64,000 nucleotides of DNA from contig NC_134279.1 of the NCBI RefSeq assembly GCF_949628215.1, positions 15,607,541-15,671,540 of the forward strand. Direction: 5' to 3'. The notes under the pieces are model-generated. The model ran no database searches. It had not been told where the DNA came from and was given only the letters and a program-made list of their open reading frames with translations. Of the stretch, positions 58,901 to 64,000 are shown one piece after another. The position numbers and the translations under genes were made by a program. Positions within the stretch are counted from its first letter, which is position 1. Each line of letters begins with the position of its first letter. This DNA comes from Phalacrocorax aristotelis (Eukaryota > Chordata > Aves > Suliformes > Phalacrocoracidae).

Positions 58901-61043
58901 ACGCTGTCTCAGTACAGCTGTTAATGAAAGCAGAGTAGCTCTGGCAATTGGCTACGTGCTGTGGATGACTCCTAGGGTACAAGTGGCTGAAATGAGAAAG
59001 TGAAGTCTTTCAGCCTATGGAGCCTGGCTGGTATGACCTGGTGGGGTCAGCTTCTTGCTCCAGAAAGCTGGAAGGAAGGGAGATCTAGCTAGTCCTTCCC
59101 AGTGCTGAAGGGAAGAGAAGCATGCAGGTTGCAGAAGACGTAGCTCTTTTGGCTGTTTGGGCAAATGGGTGATGACACCTGCTGGTTCTGTCATGTAGTC
59201 ACAAGCAGCACTAATAGACACAGGCTAATTTTTCTAAAGTCTTGTTCTAAGAAGCATGCCAGTTGTGAATGTTCTCTTACTCTGATGTGTAAGATGTGTG
59301 TGACTGAAAGCATTTTCCTCAGATATGAGACAGGCTGTGATGGTGTGTGGGCAAAGGGTTTTACAATTTGTTTTTTTGTGATCCATTACAGTATGATCCT
59401 CAGTTTGGAGACGCATTCTGGAACAGCAGCAAATATAACATCGTAAGCTATCTGCTGCGAATAATGACCAGCTGGGCCATTGTTTGCAATGTGTGGTACA
59501 TGCCACCAATGGTTAGAAAGGTAATCTAACATCTGGTTGACCGATCACTATTTAAGAACTTGACTGTCTGCAAGTGCCTCTTTTTACTCCTTTTCCCCCG
59601 AACCTGTACCCACCCCATGTCTCTAGATCAGAATTCTGTACTGGATTTTTGTTAGTGTTGACTTTGATGTATGATTAGACTTAGCTTTTCCTGATGCAGA
59701 TTGGTACCATCAGCAGTGCATCACATGTACAAAGGATAGCAGTAAATATACTTCTATTCACAGTAGCAATTCTGCTAATGTTCCATCCTGCTGGAGCAAA
59801 ATTTTCCCTGAATTTCAACACTTCAGGGGAAAAATGAGCTAAATTATTATCACATTGGAACATCAGATTGTGTTTACATGATAAAGGGTGGATTGTTTGG
59901 CAGTGAGCTAATTTGATGAGGCAGCAGATGAAGTGTTATGGAAGTCTGTTTCAATTCACTTCTCTTTGTTTTGATTACGGTAAATTTATGACCCCTGAAG
60001 GAAGGTGAAGATGCTGTTCAGTTTGCCAACAGAGTGAAGTCAGCCATTGCTCGCCAAGGAGGACTGACTGAACTTCACTGGTAAGTGATGCCACCCGTGT
60101 TAGACTTCATGGACTATCTGTTGATGGTTTGATCGAGAGGTGATTCCTTCCTTAGCTTTGTGACAGATAACATTCAACGTAACTTTATTCCACTCAGGAG
60201 AAAACAAGGGAGCAACTTGACATGCATGTATGTTTATGTGAAAGTAAAAATAAAAAAGATGCATGGAGGTCTTTGGAGCACGTAGCTCTCATGCAGTGAG
60301 TTTCACCTAAAGGACTGATGCTTTTGAAGTGGGCCTCTTCGCAGTTGTTTCTCATGTTGAGACTCATGCTGAGATTAAGGAGTAGAAGTGAAGTTACTTG
60401 ACAAAACTGACAAACAACGAAAAAATAAAACACAGGGCTTGCGGCTTTCTGCTCCGACTTCCTTATGTCCTACCTCAGTAAGTAGCAGCATAATGCCTAG
60501 ATTTCATAGGACTGTATGAAACAAACTTGAGACCGAGTGTCTGATTAAGAGAACGGGCAAACGGATTCAACTATGAGGCCCAGCTGGCCCTCTGAATGGT
60601 ATAAGGCAAGAGACAGCTATGATGTTGTACAAAATTGACTGCCTCTACCGTCTAGAGAAATAGTATCCCAGGCTGGCAAAGGTTTCTATGGTAGGTGCAA
60701 CCTTTTACCAACAGAAGTAGGCTGCTTTGGACTAAATTAAAAATTTGGACTGTATAAGCATTATGGCTTAAGATGTAAATGTTTTAATAAACATGCTTAA
60801 ACTTGGATGTTCTGAAGAAAAGCTGCCTTAATTGACAAAGTTAATATACTATGTAGCTTGATAACAATAGTGGTAACAATCATGATGGATTACTTTACTC
60901 TCTTGCTCTGTTCCAGGGATGGAGGTCTGAAACGAGCAAAAGTCAAAGATTCTTTCAGAGAAGAACAGCAGAAAAACTACAGCAAGATGCTAGTGAGAAA
61001 TGGATCAATAGGAAATTTGTCTACAGGAACAGAGTCAGACTGA
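34349..61043 (+). CDS. GPAT3: Glycerol-3-phosphate acyltransferase 3 (12 coding exons, 446 aa)
   Basis: ER-membrane enzyme of the GPAT3/4 family (also called AGPAT9). It acylates glycerol-3-phosphate at sn-1 to lysophosphatidic acid, committing acyl chains to phospholipid and triacylglycerol synthesis. Coding exons: 34349-34492, 46059-46131, 54527-54797, 55283-55357, 55851-55940, 56132-56225, 56613-56728, 58207-58262, 58751-58836, 59392-59520, 60001-60080, 60917-61043. Joins give 446 residues with no stop. Hydrophobic segments at about 12-31 and 144-183. NHTSPID (H232, D237), GVIQR (R263), FPEGT (304-308) and IYPVAI are all intact. [20 protein letters not shown] and WATIRIEKG identify GPAT3 rather than GPAT4. 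Starts in a CpG island; intron 1 carries an LTR element and intron 2 a long CR1. The C-terminus continues past NGSIG by STGTESD-type residues, slightly longer than I recall for human GPAT3. Confidence 0.96.
34493..40666 (+). other. GPAT3: GPAT3 intron 1, part before the LTR element
   Basis: Begins inside the CpG island (to about 34960), then unique-looking DNA. It holds the GATA-motif cluster (40577-40616) just before the LTR element. No coding exon was supported. Confidence 0.65.
40577..40616. promoter_or_regulatory. Cluster of five WGATAR motifs (candidate GATA-factor element)
   Basis: AGATAG at 40577, and AGATAA on the minus strand at 40587-40592 and 40603-40608. AGATAG on the minus strand at 40598-40603, and AGATAA at 40611-40616. 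The first four also form a hairpin with 10-bp arms (40577-40586 and 40594-40603), and a second dyad CTTATCT/AGATAAG follows. Motifs are seen; enhancer function is inference. Confidence 0.5.
40667..41110 (+). repeat. 5' LTR remnant (5'-truncated)
   Basis: Shares about 363 nt with the 3' copy (ATTCATTTACTGCTTCCC, then GGCAGAAAAGGCCTTGACTC, and so on). It then runs on through TATCCCAGACAAAACTGGCA to a CA end at 41110. Confidence 0.75.
41652..42230 (+). repeat. Tandem repeat, about 12 units of 48-50 bp, inside the LTR element
   Basis: A diverged unit of the form ACCTGCTCC-AGTGTGGACTTATCCACAG-CCACAGTCCCTTCAGAGGT. Units begin near 41652, 41703, 41751, 41801, 41850, 41899, 41942, 41987, 42035, 42085, 42133 and 42181. 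Frames crossing it are accidental: unit length varies, so no constant peptide repeat is produced. Confidence 0.85.
42569..43070 (+). repeat. 3' LTR remnant (3'-truncated)
   Basis: Begins TGTTGTGGTTAACACC, matches the 5' copy from 42709, and stops matching at 43070, about 80 nt before the expected CA end. Confidence 0.75.
43071..46058 (+). other. GPAT3: GPAT3 intron 1, part after the LTR element
   Basis: 3 kb of non-coding DNA. Open frames of 80-132 codons (for example 43243-43641) show no recognisable domain or splice support. Confidence 0.65.
46059..46131 (+). CDS. GPAT3: GPAT3 coding exon 2
   Basis: Encodes [12 protein letters not shown] and a variable linker (residues 49-73). Isolated between an 11.6-kb and an 8.4-kb intron. 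Acceptor TTCAACAG, donor GTGAGA. Confidence 0.95.
46132..48559 (+). other. GPAT3: GPAT3 intron 2, part before the CR1
   Basis: 2.4 kb of unique-looking DNA. No exon or repeat family was recognised. Confidence 0.65.
48560..51780 (+). mobile_element. Long CR1 LINE, sense orientation, decayed
   Basis: A 3.2-kb CR1 in GPAT3 intron 2. Order: an ORF1 C-terminal remnant (48566-48766) with GRDRIHLS and [11 protein letters not shown], resembling the Asp/His block of the CR1 esterase-like ORF1. Endonuclease remnants follow ([14 protein letters not shown] near 48973, [13 protein letters not shown] near 49265, [11 protein letters not shown] near 49369). Then reverse transcriptase: MGPDGM near 50260, [11 protein letters not shown] near 50432, [14 protein letters not shown] near 50638, [12 protein letters not shown], and FADD near 50901. 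The C-terminal part includes [16 protein letters not shown] and [20 protein letters not shown]. The 3' end is GGTTGGATGAGATGATCTCC...ATTCTGTGATTGTG. Frameshifts and stops (for example near 50284, 50756 and 50950) make it inactive. The 5' boundary is approximate. Confidence 0.93.
51781..54526 (+). other. GPAT3: GPAT3 intron 2, part after the CR1
   Basis: 2.7 kb of non-coding DNA up to the exon 3 acceptor. Nothing else was recognised. Confidence 0.65.
54527..54797 (+). CDS. GPAT3: GPAT3 coding exon 3
   Basis: Encodes residues 73-163: [12 protein letters not shown], then [28 protein letters not shown], and the second hydrophobic region [16 protein letters not shown]. 271 nt as in the paralog. 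The acceptor ends CTCAAG. Confidence 0.96.
54798..55850 (+). other. GPAT3: GPAT3 introns 3-4
   Basis: Two introns of about 490 nt (54798-55282 and 55358-55850) around exon 4. Nothing else was recognised. Confidence 0.75.
55283..55357 (+). CDS. GPAT3: GPAT3 coding exon 4
   Basis: Encodes [19 protein letters not shown] and QLPNS (residues 163-188), a hydrophobic stretch continuous with the end of exon 3. Confidence 0.95.
55851..55940 (+). CDS. GPAT3: GPAT3 coding exon 5
   Basis: Encodes [18 protein letters not shown] and [11 protein letters not shown] before a split Lys (residues 188-218). The TIHYHN end leads into the catalytic core. Confidence 0.95.
56132..56225 (+). CDS. GPAT3: GPAT3 coding exon 6 (HX4D motif I)
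   Basis: Encodes [19 protein letters not shown] and the following [10 protein letters not shown] (residues 218-249). His232 and Asp237 are the HX4D catalytic pair known in this family. Confidence 0.97.
56226..58206 (+). other. GPAT3: GPAT3 introns 6-7
   Basis: Introns of 387 nt (56226-56612) and 1478 nt (56729-58206) around exon 7. No repeat or extra exon was recognised. Confidence 0.75.
56613..56728 (+). CDS. GPAT3: GPAT3 coding exon 7 (motif II)
   Basis: Encodes [20 protein letters not shown] then [19 protein letters not shown] (residues 250-288). The motif II Arg is R263 (codon 56652-56654). Confidence 0.97.
58207..58262 (+). CDS. GPAT3: GPAT3 coding exon 8
   Basis: Encodes [18 protein letters not shown] and the first base of Gly307. 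The FPEGT motif spans the exon 8/9 junction, as in the paralog. Confidence 0.96.
58263..59391 (+). other. GPAT3: GPAT3 introns 8-9
   Basis: Introns of 488 nt (58263-58750) and 555 nt (58837-59391) around exon 9. Nothing else was recognised. Confidence 0.75.
58751..58836 (+). CDS. GPAT3: GPAT3 coding exon 9
   Basis: Encodes [17 protein letters not shown] then [11 protein letters not shown] (residues 307-335), completing motif III and holding motif IV. Confidence 0.97.
59392..59520 (+). CDS. GPAT3: GPAT3 coding exon 10
   Basis: Encodes [16 protein letters not shown], then a hydrophobic stretch and [16 protein letters not shown] (residues 336-378). Donor GTAATC. Confidence 0.97.
59521..60916 (+). 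other. GPAT3: GPAT3 introns 10-11
   Basis: Introns of 480 nt (59521-60000, ending in a weak acceptor) and 836 nt (60081-60916). Nothing else was recognised. Confidence 0.75.
60001..60080 (+). CDS. GPAT3: GPAT3 coding exon 11
   Basis: Encodes [20 protein letters not shown] and a linker to a split Trp (residues 379-405). Its position is fixed by alignment with the paralog and by the donor GTAAGT. The acceptor (CCCCTGAAG) has a poor pyrimidine tract. Confidence 0.93.
60917..61043 (+). CDS. GPAT3: GPAT3 coding exon 12 and stop
   Basis: Encodes [20 protein letters not shown], then [13 protein letters not shown] and a short Ser/Thr/acidic tail, with TGA at 61041-61043. Confidence 0.96.
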
Positions 61044-62043
61044 ATGGTGGTTCTTGAAAACTAGTTTTGCACAACCAGCCTTAGGAGGAATAATTTTTTT
61101 TTAAATTAAAAAACAAAACGAAACAATCCCACAGAAACTGGAGCAACAAATGCATATGCTCTGTATGGCTGGTGCAGACCCTGCCAAGAGCAGTGTCTCT
61201 CTCTCTCCTTCCCTTTTCACCCTTCTCACTCCTCCACCCCTCCCCATCTTCATGTGATGATACACTGCAGCTCCTGGTATTCTCTAGCTGAATGTCTGGA
61301 GAGTTAAGAGACAAAAGAAAAAAGGCACCACAATTTTTCCTGAGCTCATAAGGATGAAGGGAAGTACACTGAACAGTACGCTGTCAGGACACTGGTTGTG
61401 AAGATACCTCTTGTTCATGGTACTTCGAAGCTTTAAACGTAACAAAATTTCGGGGTTGTTTTTTCCTGTTGCTCACAGACTTTTAGTTGTAGATGACTTA
61501 ATGTGTTCTAGGATGTTGTCAGAACTATAAGATTGCCTCTTCTGGTTAGCTTGTACCTGGATGTGCAAGGGAGGAAGGGAAGCAAGGGCTGTAGACCCTA
61601 AAGAATGGATAAGGAGCTGCCCTGCCAAAAGCACAGTTCATGGACCGTGAGGAGTTAGGTGGCCTTATAATATGGTATTGCCTTTATTGCGGACTGCTGC
61701 CTGAGGGAAGGTAAGGGACAAGTCCTCAATCTCCCTGTCCACTGCTACTGTTGAAATTGCTTTCTTGAGATCTGGAGCTGTAAAGGTAAGGTACAGTCAG
61801 CAGCTGGATAACGTAGGCTATGACAGATGAATTTTTATGAGGTGGGGTTTCAAGAATGCCCTTCTCTAAAAATTGCTGCTAATGGCTTAAAGATCTCAAG
61901 AGAGTCACTTTAGAAACACGTTTTGTGTTGATCTCGGCTAGCAATAGCTATCACGGCTATAAACATAGGATCCATAAGTCACCTATGATACAAGATGTGG
62001 CATGTTCAAATCTGCAATATCTTGCTGTCTGAATGTAAAGAGA

Positions 62044-62049
62044 AATAAA
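62044..62049 (+). terminator. GPAT3: Candidate polyadenylation signal AATAAA, GPAT3 (proximal)
   Basis: AATAAA about 1.0 kb past the stop, followed by TGTGTGG-type GT-rich sequence. A second AATAAA sits at 62106-62111. Confidence 0.5.
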
Positions 62050-62222
62050 TTCTATATTTCTAATGGGTCTTGTGTGGCATTTATACTGTTATGGAAATGT
62101 GTGTGAATAAAACAGTTACACTTCCTGAAAACTTGATTAGGGTCATGGAAATTTTAGTCGCTGTGACATAAAGGACCAATTGTAGTTGAGATCTTACCTG
62201 ATTTCTAACCTGACTTTTTCTT

Positions 62223-62242
62223 ACACACACACACACACGCAC
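62223..62242. repeat. CA microsatellite
   Basis: About ten CA dinucleotides interrupted once by CG, followed by CACTCCCCCC. Confidence 0.85.
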
Positions 62243-63040
62243 ACTCCCCCCGACTCTAAGGAACATACATGGCTTAGCATTTATTCTTTCTAGAGTAGGA
62301 GTGACTCATCATGCAGACTGAACTTGAAATTACAACATGAAGTCACATCAGGGAGGCTCAACTAATGCATCTGTAATTAACTGGAAAACAACTATGAGCT
62401 TTTAAACTTGTAACAAACCGTGAGTTCATTTGTAAGTACTCTTTTCTTGCAGCAAAGAAATTTTCAATTTAATGCTAAAAAAATAGTCTTCCAGAGCTGA
62501 TAACCAAGTTTAAAAATCTGTTAGAACATAGTCTCCCAAAAAAGGGTTCCTGATCTATTTTCCATTATCCCTCAATCCATGCACTTACACAAGGACAAAT
62601 ATATTTATTCATTCAATATTATATAGGCATGCAGCATATTGTACTTTGTCTTTGAAATCTGGTTGTAAAGCCAGGTGCGTGACCTTGGAAGAAAACATTG
62701 AGAAGGGGCTCTTAGAAATGCTTTCAGGTTTAGCGTGGCAGGCCTTTAAGAACAAAATTGTTTATATTAAAAGGGTTAAAGTGGTAAGACAAGTGAGATG
62801 CAGCAAAGGGGTTTTTTTTGCTTAATGTGATCCTGGTTCAACTTTGAACCGTGTTATATTGCTACTATTAAGATGAACTGGCCATGTAAGCTTTAGGCTA
62901 ATGAATGTGTTTCTTGTAATTTATGGATACTAGCTGTGAGCTTGAGCTTTCCTGGATTGCAGTCATGGTAGGAAGCTTTGTAAGGACAACTTACCTTTCT
63001 AAAAACGTGCCTGCGTGTGTGCACATGCATACACTCACAA

Positions 63041-63046
63041 AATAAA
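63041..63046 (+). terminator. GPAT3: Candidate polyadenylation signal AATAAA, GPAT3 (distal)
   Basis: AATAAA about 2.0 kb past the stop, with a GTGTGTGTAT-rich stretch some 45 nt downstream. Use as an alternative distal site is a guess. Confidence 0.3.
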
Positions 63047-64000
63047 ACGTAATTTAGGTAACACATTTAATCTATTGTGTATAAATATTGGTGTGTGTAT
63101 ATATAGAATATTTCTTCTAAGGTATAGGTTGTGATGTATTCATCTGTAGATGGAACAAGAATTGTTTTGGTGAAGGCTTAAATGTGTGATTCCTAAGGGA
63201 ATATTCACAGCCAGTTTATGTAGTGATGTCCCTCTGCTTTCTTTGTGCTTTTGGAGTTGATCATCAGTAGTTGAACTGCAGTGGTTTTTGAAATCTTAAC
63301 TGCTCACTGGGATGCCCCGTTGGGTGCACATGTTTACAGCAACAGGATTGTGAGCTTTGGGGAAAAATGCCAAAGACTGAAGTTTGCTTCTTGCTTAGGG
63401 CAAAACTGGATTTTTAAGGCAAAAAGCCCTGCTAAGTCAAAGGACGATGACAATAAGGTAACACAATGACATTGTAATGAAATGTTGTCTGGCAAGCCAA
63501 ATAGTTTTGTGACTTTATTTTTAGAATTTGTGACTTCAACGGATTTACAAACATTCTCCACCGAACTAATTGTTAAATAATATGCCTCATTTTGAGAATT
63601 TGCCAGGAAAACCTGTAGATTAGCTGTATGGATGGCACTAAGGACTGCATGACTAAAATATATCTGTATGGCCGTGAGAAGAGGCATCACTCAGTTCTTA
63701 ATTGCTGCATGAGTGGAGATGATATAGGTGAATGAATAAGCTGATGAGGTTTCTTGAATCTGCAGTTGCTCATACATCTTTACTAAGGAACATGTTGTTG
63801 TCTTGCTTGTTCTTTGTCTGTATTCCTGGCAAGGCTTGATAGTTTTTTGTTGATGTATCCCTGGACTTGTTACGTATCTCTGAAAATGTTATGTTCAGGG
63901 AGGCTGCATGAGCAGTGGTGACTACTAATAGATGGTCTGGACCATATCCCAAATATGTTACAGACATGAGATCCACATTCTTTGAGTTATTTGGAAATGA

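Larger units (their letters stand above)
61044..64000 (+). other. GPAT3: GPAT3 3' UTR and downstream flank
   Basis: Follows the TGA. Contains a TC-rich tract (about 61196-61230), AATAAA signals (62044, 62106, 63041) and a CA microsatellite (62223-62242). No further gene was recognised to the window end. Confidence 0.65.

Overview
This window looks like vertebrate nuclear DNA, most probably avian. Exons are short, bounded by GT-AG and separated by AT-rich introns. The interspersed repeats are CR1 LINEs plus an LTR element whose 5' end resembles avian ERVL-type LTRs. One promoter is a dense CpG island. There is no prokaryotic gene organisation. I cannot determine the species from the sequence.

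The core of the window is two intact, same-strand, 12-coding-exon genes of the GPAT3/GPAT4 (AGPAT9/AGPAT6) glycerol-3-phosphate acyltransferase family, about 12.9 kb apart. The upstream gene (coding 4254-21489) is a GPAT3-like paralog. Its first exon (4254-4409) is hidden because it is only 52 codons long and lies in AT-rich DNA. The downstream gene (coding 34349-61043) starts in a CpG island and reads as GPAT3 itself. Exons 2-11 have identical lengths and phases in both genes (73, 271, 75, 90, 94, 116, 56, 86, 129 and 80 nt), and both predicted proteins are 446 residues. This is clear evidence of tandem duplication of a whole gene. Both should be ER-membrane enzymes making lysophosphatidic acid from glycerol-3-phosphate and acyl-CoA, the first step of glycerolipid and triacylglycerol synthesis. 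The upstream copy keeps the HX4D motif and FPEGT, but carries Lys instead of the usual Arg at the motif II position and has a diverged acceptor-side segment. It may therefore have changed activity or substrate use.

Layout: 1-4253 is 5' flank with no supported coding exon. 4254-21489 is the GPAT3-like gene, whose intron 1 holds a 24-bp perfect palindrome and an ancient antisense CR1/L3-type LINE fragment. 21490-34200 is intergenic, with 3' UTR sequence, an A/C-rich block, an antisense CR1 3' end (29284-29995) and a possible MIR-like SINE. 34200-34960 is the GPAT3 CpG-island promoter with exon 1. Intron 1 of GPAT3 (34493-46058) contains a cluster of five WGATAR motifs directly beside a non-autonomous LTR element (40667-43070), whose interior is about 12 copies of a 48-50 bp tandem repeat. 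Intron 2 (46132-54526) contains a long, decayed sense-strand CR1 (about 48560-51780) with remnants of ORF1 tail, endonuclease and reverse transcriptase. Exons 3-12 follow compactly (54527-61043), then the 3' UTR and flank to 64000.

No tRNA, rRNA, CRISPR array or prokaryotic element was seen. The best candidate for something new is the tandem GPAT3 pair with motif II divergence in one copy. I saw no wholly unknown system.
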